A DNA stretch of 64,000 nucleotides, from NCBI GenBank assembly GCA_017619835.1, contig JAFZRN010000032.1, positions 1-64,000 of the forward strand, written 5' to 3'. Within the stretch, counting starts at the first letter, position 1. Each line of letters starts with the position of its first letter. This document shows, piece after piece, positions 16,071 through 24,073 of the stretch. The position numbers and the translations under genes were made by a program. The stretch is from Eubacterium sp. GTDB lineage: Bacteria; Bacillota; Clostridia; Lachnospirales; Lachnospiraceae. The notes below the pieces were generated by a model. It was not told the origin of the DNA, searched no databases, and saw nothing but the letters and a program-made list of their open reading frames with translations.

Positions 16071-18209
16071 ATGAATATTGCAGCAACAATAGCGAAGGAA
16101 TTATCAGTCGAGCTCTGGCAGGTAGAGGCGGCTATAAGCCTTATCGATGAAGGAAACACTATTCCCTTTATCGCAAGATACCGTAAGGAAAAGACCGGTG
16201 TCCTAAATGACGAGCAGCTGAGAAGCCTGAATGAAAGACTTACCTATCTCAGGAATCTCGAGGAAAGACGTGAGCAGATAATCAGCTCCATCGAGGAGCA
16301 GGGCAAGATGACCGATGAGCTCCGCGAGAAGATACTTAAGGCTGAGGCTCTCGTAACACTCGAAGACCTCTATCGCCCTTATAAGCAGAGAAAGAAGACA
16401 CGCGCTGACGTAGCCCGTGAGAAGGGTCTCGAAGGACTTGCTAATCTCATACTGCTTCAGATGACGGATAAGCCGATCGAAGAACTCGCTAAAGACTATA
16501 TATCGGAAGAAAAGGAAGTGCCCGATATTGAGACAGCCATCCAGGGTGCTAAGGATATAATCGCAGAAGGCATCTCGGATGAAGCTGATTACAGAACAGT
16601 AATAAGAGATATGACAGAGAAGAAGGGCCAAGTCATTTCCAAGGCTAAGGATGAAGAGGCCGAAACTGTATATGAGAATTATTACCAGTTCACACAGCCT
16701 GTAAGCAAAATGTCTGACTACCAGACACTTGCCATAAACAGAGGTGAAAAGGAAAAGGCCCTCACCGTCAAGGTCGAGGCACCTGTTGATGATATAATCC
16801 GTTATCTCGAGAAGATGACGATAACTTCGGATAATAAATTTACAACCCCTTGTCTTAAAGAAGCGATTGCAGATGCATACGACAGACTTATCGCACCTTC
16901 CATCGAGCGTGAGGTAAGATCCATTCTCACCGATAAGGCTGAGGAAAATGCCATCTCGGTATTCGGAAAGAATCTTCACCAGCTTCTTATGCAGTCACCT
17001 GTTGCAGGTCATACCGTACTCGGATGGGACCCCGCTTTCAGGACAGGCTGTAAGCTTGCCGTAGTCGATCCTACGGGTAAGGTTCTCGATACAGCAGTCG
17101 TATATCCTACGGCTCCGACAAACGAGATGAAGATAAAGGCCGCAAAGGATAAGGTTAAGAGCCTTATCAAAAAGTACCACATCACACTCATTTCCATCGG
17201 AAACGGAACCGCAAGCCGCGAGTCCGAGATGATAGTTGCCGAGATCTTACGTGAGATAGATGAAAAGGTAAGCTACGTTATTACGAATGAAGCCGGCGCT
17301 TCCGTATATTCCGCAAGCAAGCTTGCGACTGAAGAGTTCCCCGAGTTCGATGTAGGACAGCGTAGTGCAGCTTCCATCGCAAGAAGAGTTCAGGACCCTC
17401 TTGCAGAGCTTGTAAAGATCGATCCCAAGTCGATCGGTGTTGGTCAGTATCAGCATGATATGAACCAGAAGAAGCTGGATGAAGCCCTTACCAATGTAGT
17501 TGAGGATTCGGTTAACTCGGTAGGCGTGGATCTTAATACTGCATCCGCTCCGCTCATGACTTATATTTCGGGAATCAATAAGACCATTGCAAAAAATATT
17601 GTTGCATACCGCGAAGAGAACGGTGCATTTAAGGAAAGAAAAGAGCTCCTGAATGTTCCGAAGCTCGGCCCCAAGGCTTATGAACAGTGTGCCGGCTTCA
17701 TGAGAGTATCCGGCGGCAAGAACCCTCTCGATAATACAGGAGTCCATCCCGAAAGCTATAAGGCAGCAAAGGGACTTCTTGATAAATGTAATGTGGAATT
17801 AAATGATGTTAGAAAGGGAGCCGTGCTTTTCGTAAAGGATTATGAGAAGATGGCAGCCGACCTGGGTATCGGTGTTCCGACACTTAAGGATATCGTAAAG
17901 GAAATCTCCGCTCCCGGACGTGACCCGAGAGAAGCTCTTCCTCCGGTAGTTTTAAGAAGTGATGTCCTCGAGATGAAGGATCTTAAGGAAGGCATGGTTC
18001 TTAAGGGTACTGTAAGAAATGTTATTGATTTCGGAGCATTTGTCGATATCGGAGTTCATCAGGACGGACTTGTACATATATCCCAGCTTACGAATAAGAA
18101 ATTCGTAAAGCATCCGCTTGAGGTTGTAAGCGTAGGCGATATCGTGGATGTAAAGATCCTTTCGATAGATGAGAAAAAAGGACGTATCGGTCTGTCGATG
18201 ATCCTGTAG
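16071..18209 (+). CDS. tex: Tex family RNA-binding protein, transcription accessory factor
   Basis: 712 residues, full length for Tex. In order: a helical Tex N-domain (about 1-190), a YqgF/RNase H-like domain starting near GWDPAFRTGCKLAVVD (about 325-450), tandem helix-hairpin-helix units (about 490-560, with SGINKTIAKNIVAYR) and a C-terminal S1 RNA-binding domain (about 640-710, GTVRNVIDFGAFVDIGVHQDGLVH). Tex binds RNA and associates with the transcription machinery; it is not normally essential. The gene stands alone with AAGGAG before ATG 16071. Its leader is unusual in starting with a terminator-like hairpin. Confidence 0.96.
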   Translation: MNIAATIAKELSVELWQVEAAISLIDEGNTIPFIARYRKEKTGVLNDEQLRSLNERLTYLRNLEERREQIISSIEEQGKMTDELREKILKAEALVTLEDLYRPYKQRKKTRADVAREKGLEGLANLILLQMTDKPIEELAKDYISEEKEVPDIETAIQGAKDIIAEGISDEADYRTVIRDMTEKKGQVISKAKDEEAETVYENYYQFTQPVSKMSDYQTLAINRGEKEKALTVKVEAPVDDIIRYLEKMTITSDNKFTTPCLKEAIADAYDRLIAPSIEREVRSILTDKAEENAISVFGKNLHQLLMQSPVAGHTVLGWDPAFRTGCKLAVVDPTGKVLDTAVVYPTAPTNEMKIKAAKDKVKSLIKKYHITLISIGNGTASRESEMIVAEILREIDEKVSYVITNEAGASVYSASKLATEEFPEFDVGQRSAASIARRVQDPLAELVKIDPKSIGVGQYQHDMNQKKLDEALTNVVEDSVNSVGVDLNTASAPLMTYISGINKTIAKNIVAYREENGAFKERKELLNVPKLGPKAYEQCAGFMRVSGGKNPLDNTGVHPESYKAAKGLLDKCNVELNDVRKGAVLFVKDYEKMAADLGIGVPTLKDIVKEISAPGRDPREALPPVVLRSDVLEMKDLKEGMVLKGTVRNVIDFGAFVDIGVHQDGLVHISQLTNKKFVKHPLEVVSVGDIVDVKILSIDEKKGRIGLSMIL

Positions 18210-18246
18210 CATACCGCTATATATGGTTCATTAATACAATTTTCTC

Positions 18247-18275
18247 TTGATATACAATAAGAATCAATGTATCAT
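18247..18275 (+). promoter_or_regulatory. Promoter of the zinc-ribbon/DUF4870 gene
   Basis: TTGATA (18247-18252), a 17-bp spacer and TATCAT (18270-18275), each one base off consensus. AGGAGG at 18299-18304 precedes ATG 18313. Confidence 0.6.
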
Positions 18276-18312
18276 TATCATATGAATAATCTTTTCATAG
18301 GAGGATTTTATC

Positions 18313-18765
18313 ATGATATGTTATAACTGTGGAAATGAAGTAACTACAGAAGGTACCAATTGTCCTTTCTGTGGATCTCCACTCAATCCTGCAGCAGGCA
18401 ATCAGCAGACATATAACAAGACCGCTTATAATCAGGGTCCTCAGGGTGCACAGGGTTCATCCGGTTCATTAGATGCTAAGACAGCTTCGATCATCTGCTA
18501 TATCACATTGATCGGCCTTATAGTTGCTCTTATCGCCGGAGATCAGAATGATCCGTTCTTTAAGTTCCATCTTAACAATGCGATCGTTATCCTTATATCC
18601 GGAATCATCCTTGGATTCGTTGCAATAATCCCTATCCTCGGATGGATCGTAGTATTTGCAGGCGAGATATTCCTTCTTGTATGTGTCATCATGGGAATAA
18701 TCAGTGCAGCAAGCGGCGAATGTAAAGAGCTTCCGCTTATCGGAAAGTTCCAGATACTTAAATAA
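18313..18765 (+). CDS. Zinc-ribbon plus DUF4870/Tic20-like membrane protein
   Basis: 150 residues. A zinc ribbon (Cys3, Cys6, Cys17, Cys20, in CYNCGN and CPFCGSP) is joined by a Gln/Gly-rich linker (about 28-53) to a compact domain with three hydrophobic stretches (about 59-77, 90-112, 115-138) and the FFKFHLNNA motif typical of DUF4870 proteins. The family has no firm function. The zinc ribbon and linker resemble the start of the protein at 422-2215, though the membrane parts differ. It is a single gene with its own promoter and terminator. Confidence 0.88.
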   Translation: MICYNCGNEVTTEGTNCPFCGSPLNPAAGNQQTYNKTAYNQGPQGAQGSSGSLDAKTASIICYITLIGLIVALIAGDQNDPFFKFHLNNAIVILISGIILGFVAIIPILGWIVVFAGEIFLLVCVIMGIISAASGECKELPLIGKFQILK

Positions 18766-18781
18766 TCATTGAGATATGATC

Positions 18782-18815
18782 AAAAAAAAGGAAAGCCATC
18801 AGGCTTTCCTTTTTT
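18782..18815. terminator. Bidirectional terminator between the DUF4870 gene and tRNA-Leu
   Basis: GGAAAGCC (18790-18797) and GGCTTTCC (18802-18809) form the stem with loop ATCA. Eight A precede and six T follow, so it serves the plus-strand gene and the minus-strand tRNA, which ends 9 bp away. Confidence 0.93.
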
Positions 18816-18823
18816 AATGATAT

Positions 18824-18909
18824 TGCCGGCGACCGGGGTCGAACCGGTACGAGGATCGCTCCTCACGGGATTTTAAGTCCCGGGCGTCTGCCAATTCCGC
18901 CACGCCGGC
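18824..18909 (-). tRNA. tRNA-Leu (anticodon UAA)
   Basis: Eighty-six bases fold as a class II tRNA. The acceptor stem GCCGGCG/CGCCGGC is followed by discriminator A at 18824. The anticodon stem CGGGA/TCCCG encloses CTTAAAA, giving anticodon TAA. The long variable arm is GAGGA-GCGA-TCCTC, and the T arm is ACCGG-TTCGACC-CCGGT. CCA is not encoded (ATA follows), so it must be added after transcription. Confidence 0.96.
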
Positions 18910-18918
18910 ATATCTCAA

Positions 18919-18973
18919 GCCGGTTTAGAAAACCGGCAAGGGTTATTATATATTTTTTTTATTCTTTATGCAA
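18919..18973 (-). promoter_or_regulatory. Candidate tRNA-Leu promoter with a hairpin in the tRNA leader
   Basis: On the minus strand TTGCAT (18968-18973), a 17-bp spacer and TATAAT (18945-18950) point to a start near 18938. The next bases form a hairpin, GCCGGTTT (complement 18930-18937) with AAACCGGC (complement 18919-18926), ending ten bases before the mature tRNA. The hairpin may instead end the upstream membrane gene, although it lacks a T-run. Confidence 0.45.
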
Positions 18974-18980
18974 CCACAAT

Positions 18981-19718
18981 TTATGCTTCAGCTTCGTTAG
19001 GATTTTCAGCTGCAGTATCGGTTTTATTCTCATCCTGATTATCTGCTTTTGCTTCAGTCACTTTTTCAACCTCATCCTCGTTAAGTGTCTCAAGTATAAA
19101 GTTAAATGCTATCGAAGCAAAGTAAACGATTATTCCAAGCCAGAAGCAGTAGATTCCGGGACCATGGAAAAGCTTGCATACCATCTTGTCCGCACCATTT
19201 ACATGGTTAGCTACGCTTGTCTCGATATATGAGTTCCAGCTTGATACCGATTCGGAAAACTGGGTTGAGCTGTTTCTGAAAGAGGCAGTACGTGTGAGCA
19301 GGATCATAAGGATGATCAGCACAAGAAGTGCCACAAGCCTTACGGTCTTTTTTCTTTTTGCCAGAAACGGTCTTCTCTTTATGTTGTCATTTATACCGGC
19401 AAGAAGCAGGATAAAAACTACGATATAGAAAAGTACCATGAAAAGGATAGCAAGTATGGAGCCGATGTTGATATTCGTCTCAACGATATTATTCTCGAGA
19501 TCCTTTATGAACATTCCCTGATATGCATTATAAACACTCTTTAAGATGCTTATTCCGCCTCTGTTGGTCTCGGTTGTCCTTACATAAAGACTGAGCCAGT
19601 TAAAAAGTGTCGAAAGGACAAAAAGGATCACTCCGAATATAGCCAGGATACCGGCTCTGTAATAAGAACTTTCCTTTTTATAAAATGGTACTAATGATTC
19701 ACCATTTTTCTCTGACAT
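18981..19718 (-). CDS. Four-helix membrane protein of unknown function
   Basis: A 245-residue protein I do not recognise. Hydrophobic segments lie at about 23-45, 87-112, 123-141 and 190-212. The loop between segments 1 and 2 is about 40 residues, and the C-terminal 25 residues are very acidic. It overlaps the 3' end of the nucleotidyltransferase gene by 20 bp and has its own GAGAGGAAGG upstream of ATG 19718, so it is translationally coupled to that gene. By position it belongs with the LCP and nucleotidyltransferase proteins in envelope or surface-polymer work; this is inference only. Confidence 0.7.
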   Translation of the reverse strand: MSEKNGESLVPFYKKESSYYRAGILAIFGVILFVLSTLFNWLSLYVRTTETNRGGISILKSVYNAYQGMFIKDLENNIVETNINIGSILAILFMVLFYIVVFILLLAGINDNIKRRPFLAKRKKTVRLVALLVLIILMILLTRTASFRNSSTQFSESVSSWNSYIETSVANHVNGADKMVCKLFHGPGIYCFWLGIIVYFASIAFNFILETLNEDEVEKVTEAKADNQDENKTDTAAENPNEAEA

Positions 19719-20622
19719 AAACGCCTTCCTCTCTAAGTTCTTTTAATCTGTTCTTGACCATGTCAAGCTCTTCGACATAAGTCATTCCGAACCACTGTTC
19801 ATCCGTAGGAATACATTTGACTGTACCCTTACCTCTTTCGAGTATGCTCTGAACAGCGTCTGAGATTGTCTCCTCAAAGGTATCGGGGTAGGTCTTCACA
19901 CCTTCCTCGAATCTCTTCTTGAAGCTCTTCTCTATATCATCTATGAAGCCTTCGCTGAAGGCCCAGAGATTCATTGATGCAAGGGCACCGTTGGGGATGA
20001 GGTGATAGGATACACCCGCATCAACCGTAAAGTAGCCTCTTCCATCATCAAGCTTGATATTCTTTCTTTCATCTATACGATCGAGCATGCCGTCTTCGCT
20101 GGTCTGGCAGATTCCTCTGCTTACAGTTCCGGTAGGACTTAATGTCTTTATAAGATCATAGCATATACAGCCATGCTCACCGGGCGTTTTGGCATTTGCA
20201 AGAAAATCGAAAGCAGCGGTATAAGCTCCGCGTCCGTAAAAATCATCCGCATTGATGGTAAGGAACTTCTTACCCTTAAGTGCTTTTCTCGCACTCCAGA
20301 GAGCATGTGTCGTTCCCCAGGGTTTAACACGTGAAGCCGGAACCTCAACGTCTGCCGGAACATCCTCCAATGACTGATATACATAGGTCACCGGAAGCTT
20401 CTTTGCAACCCTGTTACCTACAAGCTTCTTGAACTTATCTTCAAATTCTTCTCTTATGATGAAGACAACCTCTGAAAAGCCTGCCTCTATCGCATCATAT
20501 ATGGCATAGTCCATCAGGACATGTCCGTCGTTATCTACACTCTGGATCTGCTTAAGACCCTTGAAGCGGCTTCCCATTCCTGCGGCCATTACCACAAGCA
20601 CCAAATCATTACCTTTAACCAT
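19699..20622 (-). CDS. Nucleotidyltransferase (sugar-phosphate NTP-transferase fold)
   Basis: 307 residues. The N-terminal VVMAAGMGSRFKGLKQ carries the G-x-G-x-R nucleotide-binding signature of the NTP_transferase family, and NADDFYG (about residue 125) is the expected metal-binding acidic motif. Relatives activate sugar phosphates to NDP-sugars or act on choline/polyol phosphates. It follows the LCP gene by 14 bp (RBS CAGGAGGG) and overlaps the membrane-protein gene behind it. A role in making an activated precursor for a wall or surface glycopolymer fits this context but is not shown. Confidence 0.85.
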   Translation of the reverse strand: MVKGNDLVLVVMAAGMGSRFKGLKQIQSVDNDGHVLMDYAIYDAIEAGFSEVVFIIREEFEDKFKKLVGNRVAKKLPVTYVYQSLEDVPADVEVPASRVKPWGTTHALWSARKALKGKKFLTINADDFYGRGAYTAAFDFLANAKTPGEHGCICYDLIKTLSPTGTVSRGICQTSEDGMLDRIDERKNIKLDDGRGYFTVDAGVSYHLIPNGALASMNLWAFSEGFIDDIEKSFKKRFEEGVKTYPDTFEETISDAVQSILERGKGTVKCIPTDEQWFGMTYVEELDMVKNRLKELREEGVYVREKW

Positions 20623-20636
20623 CTGACCCTCCTGAA

Positions 20637-22178
20637 TTATCTGCTCTCCGTGGTCTTCTCTTCTGTATCCTCGGATGGCTTCTCCTCAGTAATTATATCT
20701 TCCTGGTCTTTGTTTACAATGTAAACATCTATCTCGTCCTGCTTAACCTCCTCGCCTGCAAGCACTCTGGAGATAAGCTCGTTACCATATTCCACATCAC
20801 CCTTGTTGGGAAGCATTACATATGCTTCGAATCCAAGAGAGTAGCATACCTTCTCGGAATCAGATCCGCTGACACTGTAGGTAAGAACCTTCCAGTTGCC
20901 ATCATCAAGAGTGCTCTGAACAAGATATCCTATATCATCCTTACTCATATTTGTCTGGAACATAGAACCCATTTCATCCATGAGACCGGCATAATTCTTA
21001 AGAGTTGCAGGAGACTCCAGCTTCTCGATAACTGCCTTTATAACCTGCATCTGATTACGTCCGCGCTGTCTGTCGCCGTCCTTGAAGTTTCTCGAACGAG
21101 CAAATCCAAGCGCTTCCTCACCGTTCAGATGATTCTCGCCTGCAGCGAAGGAATATGTTCCCTCTTCCGTAACAGACTTAAATGAATACTGTGAATATAC
21201 ATCAACTCCGCCCAGCTTATCGATTATCTTCTGGAAACCGGAGAAATTGATCCTTACATAACATTCAAGGTCCACATCTTTATATATACCCTCAAGTGTC
21301 TTCATTGAGCAGTCTATTCCATAAAGACCTGCATGAGTAAGCTTATCCATCTTCTTGTTATCGGGAAGCTCTACATAGTAATCTCTCGGAGTGGAAACAA
21401 GGAGCACCGTCTTAGTCTCATTGTTAACTACGGCGATGATATTAACGTCACTTCTACTCTTTGCATTTACAGAACCGAATGTATCAATTCCGCTGAAGTA
21501 GATACAGAAATGATCCTTATCTATATCCGCAGTCTCCTCGATGGTTTCCTCCTCGATCTCCGTTGCCATGATTATCTTTAAGTTTTCTTTTGAATAATCA
21601 GGATAATCTTCGGATGCATCAAGAGTAACTATCGTTCCCTTGTTGGCAATGAGCGCCTGAACACGTCCGCTTTCAAATGCACCGATTGCCGAATAGATTG
21701 AATCATAATTCTCTGTCTTTATATCAGATTCTGTCTTTTCCTTTATCTCATCAATAGTGCTCTGGATACTGCTTTCATCAACCGTATCAATGATTCCGAA
21801 AAGATAATCGGAAGATACAGCCTCGTTGATGGAAGCTACCTCGTCATCCTTTGCAACATATACATTTATCTCATCTGTCTCGACTGTATTACTTGTTACT
21901 TCTTCGATAGTCTTATTGGTTACTGCAAGGAAGTAACAGAGCACGCTGATCAATATAATAAGAACAGCGGAAATACATATCGCCGTGATCCTGAGCTTTT
22001 TGCTTTCCTTTCTTACCATAAAGAATATTCCAACCGGGATTGCAACGAGTATAATTGCGCCTGCCAGTCCGAATATAAACGGTACGAATTTTGTGGACAT
22101 TGCAAAATATATTAGAACTATGGATGCTATCAGCTGAAGTGCCGAAAGCACGTATCCGACGATTTTGAGAGCCTTCAT
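20637..22178 (-). CDS. LytR-CpsA-Psr (LCP) family protein
   Basis: 513 residues with three membrane segments at about 5-27, 31-52 and 63-85, then an extracellular region. The LCP domain is about 225-400, with the arginine-bearing STPRDYYVELP and ARSRNFKDGDRQRGRNQ segments that bind the pyrophosphate of the lipid-linked donor. LCP enzymes attach teichoic acid-like or capsular polymers to peptidoglycan. An extra domain of about 130 residues precedes it, and a charged tail rich in Glu and Thr ends the protein. The three-segment N-terminus is longer than the single anchor of the simplest LCP proteins. The promoter region overlaps that of rsmG. Confidence 0.92.
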   Translation of the reverse strand: MKALKIVGYVLSALQLIASIVLIYFAMSTKFVPFIFGLAGAIILVAIPVGIFFMVRKESKKLRITAICISAVLIILISVLCYFLAVTNKTIEEVTSNTVETDEINVYVAKDDEVASINEAVSSDYLFGIIDTVDESSIQSTIDEIKEKTESDIKTENYDSIYSAIGAFESGRVQALIANKGTIVTLDASEDYPDYSKENLKIIMATEIEEETIEETADIDKDHFCIYFSGIDTFGSVNAKSRSDVNIIAVVNNETKTVLLVSTPRDYYVELPDNKKMDKLTHAGLYGIDCSMKTLEGIYKDVDLECYVRINFSGFQKIIDKLGGVDVYSQYSFKSVTEEGTYSFAAGENHLNGEEALGFARSRNFKDGDRQRGRNQMQVIKAVIEKLESPATLKNYAGLMDEMGSMFQTNMSKDDIGYLVQSTLDDGNWKVLTYSVSGSDSEKVCYSLGFEAYVMLPNKGDVEYGNELISRVLAGEEVKQDEIDVYIVNKDQEDIITEEKPSEDTEEKTTESR

Positions 22179-22214
22179 GACTTTTTCCTTTTCAATGGTT
22201 ACTTTTTTTTAGTG

Positions 22215-22243
22215 TGGACACAAGGTCACACGTGATTTATAAT
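22215..22243 (+). promoter_or_regulatory. rsmG promoter
   Basis: TGGACA (22215-22220), a 17-bp spacer and TATAAT (22238-22243). The transcript should start near 22250, 49 bases before ATG 22299. Confidence 0.7.
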
Positions 22244-22247
22244 ACCA
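22239..22247 (-). promoter_or_regulatory. Extended -10 box of the LCP gene, overlapping the rsmG -10 box
   Basis: TGGTATTAT on the minus strand has the extended -10 pattern TGn-TATTAT; the -35 region is poor. It shares five base pairs with the plus-strand TATAAT, so the two polymerase sites exclude each other. Confidence 0.45.
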
Positions 22248-22298
22248 CAAAAAGCAGAAGAATAAAACACTAAATCACGAAACTTGAGGGATTTTACT

Positions 22299-23021
22299 AT
22301 GAAAGATATCCGTTATTACTCCGACCTGATGAATCTCGGGCTGAGTGACGACAAGCTGGATGCATTAAATGAATACATGAACATGGTCTTAAAGACAAAT
22401 GAGGTCATGAACCTCACTGCCATCACAGACCCCGAAGAGTTCGCTCTGAAGCATCTGGCGGACAGTCTTTCCCTCATTTCCTATGTCGAGGAATATAAGG
22501 ATCTTCCGGCTTCGGATATATCAGTTATCGACGTCGGAACCGGTGCCGGCTTCCCCGGAATCCCTCTTAAGATCGCTTGTCCCGGAATAAAGCTTACCCT
22601 TCTTGATTCCCTGAATAAGAGGATCCGTTTTCTGGATGAGGTTGTATCAGAGCTTGGGCTTAAGGACGTGACCACTGTTCATGCCCGTGCCGAGGAAGGC
22701 GCACGTAAAGCCGAACTTCGCGACGGCTTTGATCTTGTGGTTTCCCGTGCAGTCGCTTCCATGAATGTTCTTGCGGAATACTGTCTTCCGTTTGCCAAAG
22801 TCGGCGGAAGCTTTGTTTCCTATAAATCAGGCGAGGTTGCAAATGAGCTCGCCGACGCCAAAAAGTCCATATTCTTACTGGGAGGTTCGCTCCTTAGAGT
22901 CGAAGAGGCATCCCTGGCCGACTCCGATATAAAGCGAAGCTTCGTCATAATAAAGAAAGAAAAAAAGACTCCCAGGGCTTATCCCAGAAAACCGGGCACA
23001 GCCAGGAAGTCTCCTCTTTAA
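22299..23021 (+). CDS. rsmG: 16S rRNA (guanine-527 N7) methyltransferase RsmG
   Basis: 240 residues from ATG 22299; GAGGG at 22286-22290 precedes it and overlaps an in-frame TTG at 22284, which is therefore not the start. The SAM-binding motif DVGTGAGFPGIPLK and the basic C-terminus (RAYPRKPGTARKSPL) are hallmarks of RsmG/GidB. The enzyme methylates G527 of 16S rRNA; loss gives low-level streptomycin resistance in other species. In many bacteria rsmG follows mnmE and mnmG on the same strand. Here it faces them and its 3' end is 3 bp from that of the exonuclease gene. Confidence 0.96.
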   Translation: MKDIRYYSDLMNLGLSDDKLDALNEYMNMVLKTNEVMNLTAITDPEEFALKHLADSLSLISYVEEYKDLPASDISVIDVGTGAGFPGIPLKIACPGIKLTLLDSLNKRIRFLDEVVSELGLKDVTTVHARAEEGARKAELRDGFDLVVSRAVASMNVLAEYCLPFAKVGGSFVSYKSGEVANELADAKKSIFLLGGSLLRVEEASLADSDIKRSFVIIKKEKKTPRAYPRKPGTARKSPL

Positions 23022-23024
23022 TTT

Positions 23025-24053
23025 CTATTTATTTTTGGTATTATTTACCACTCTCTTTTCGCTTTGTTTTCTCTCCATATATCTCTTGTCACGTTCTCTC
23101 TTCTTTTCGGCGAGGACATCTTTTCGTCTCTTGACATCCGTATATTTTGATTTGGATATAGGGTAGATCTTTTTTACTACGAATACGGTATCCATACTCT
23201 CCGACGCAGGTCTGAACTTGATAGTGGAAAGCATCCTTCCGTGCCTGAAGCATACACCGACCGAAAGATCAGTGGTATTGTTGACCTGGAAGGCTTTAAT
23301 CTTATTTGAAGTCTTGCGACCACATTTGACACATCTGATATCGGTTACTCGCTTGTCGGAAAGCGCATCCTTCTTGGAAGCATATTCACCATATATCTCT
23401 TCCAGGGTTCCGTTATGAAAATCATGGACCGACTCTGTCCTGTTCCTTGGATATCTGTAGGTATCATAAACATACTTATCGGATATATCCCCGAACTTGC
23501 CTTCCTGAAGGATCCTCGCAGTATAGTAGGCATCATTTATCGCAGCATGGAACGGTCTGTCATGATCAAGCTTCAGCTTGTCCACCGCCTTTTCAAGCTT
23601 GCTTACCGAATTATCCTTTGTATACTTCTCGGCAAATATCTGCTGGATATCATAAAACTTAAGCGGAAAATCCAGCTTCTTCATATAATAAAAATCCATA
23701 TTTGCCTGGAAATATGAAAGATCCGAAGGACCCCAGCTGCAGAAGATATAATCCGTCTTTTCTCCGGACGGGGACTCCTCGCACCAGTCGAGAAACTTCG
23801 TGCAGGCCTCCTTAAAAGGAATACCGTCTCTCTTCAGATCATTTTCATCGTAGTTCAGGATGTCCTTTATATACTTATGGATCTTCGGATAGAGCTTCGG
23901 CTTTACCAGCTGCTGGAATTCGTCGATCATTTTGTAATTGTCATCGAGCTTTACTGCTCCTATCTCGATGATCTCGAAGGGCATTCTCGGATGCTCCCCG
24001 GCATGTCCGCTGGGGCTCTGGTTCCACTCGAGATCGAATACAATATAGTTCAT
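23025..24053 (-). CDS. DEDDh-type 3'-5' exonuclease (RNase T / epsilon-like)
   Basis: 342 residues. The exonuclease fold fills about 1-190. Its DEDD residues are visible: Asp and Glu in VFDLEWNQ near the start, an Asp in the CSWGPSDLSYF segment, and the His and Asp of FHAAINDAYYTARIL near 175. The remaining part holds a CVKCGRKT metal-ribbon-like motif and a very basic tail of about 40 residues that could bind nucleic acid. KapD and eri-1-type proteins are the closest family I recall. It follows mnmG by 20 bp and converges on rsmG. Confidence 0.87.
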   Translation of the reverse strand: MNYIVFDLEWNQSPSGHAGEHPRMPFEIIEIGAVKLDDNYKMIDEFQQLVKPKLYPKIHKYIKDILNYDENDLKRDGIPFKEACTKFLDWCEESPSGEKTDYIFCSWGPSDLSYFQANMDFYYMKKLDFPLKFYDIQQIFAEKYTKDNSVSKLEKAVDKLKLDHDRPFHAAINDAYYTARILQEGKFGDISDKYVYDTYRYPRNRTESVHDFHNGTLEEIYGEYASKKDALSDKRVTDIRCVKCGRKTSNKIKAFQVNNTTDLSVGVCFRHGRMLSTIKFRPASESMDTVFVVKKIYPISKSKYTDVKRRKDVLAEKKRERDKRYMERKQSEKRVVNNTKNK

Positions 24054-24073
24054 TTGTTTCCTCGGTATAAAAT

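Noticed and set aside
16203-17747. Long minus-strand open frames inside tex
   Set aside because: They are antisense to conserved Tex domains and lack start signals.
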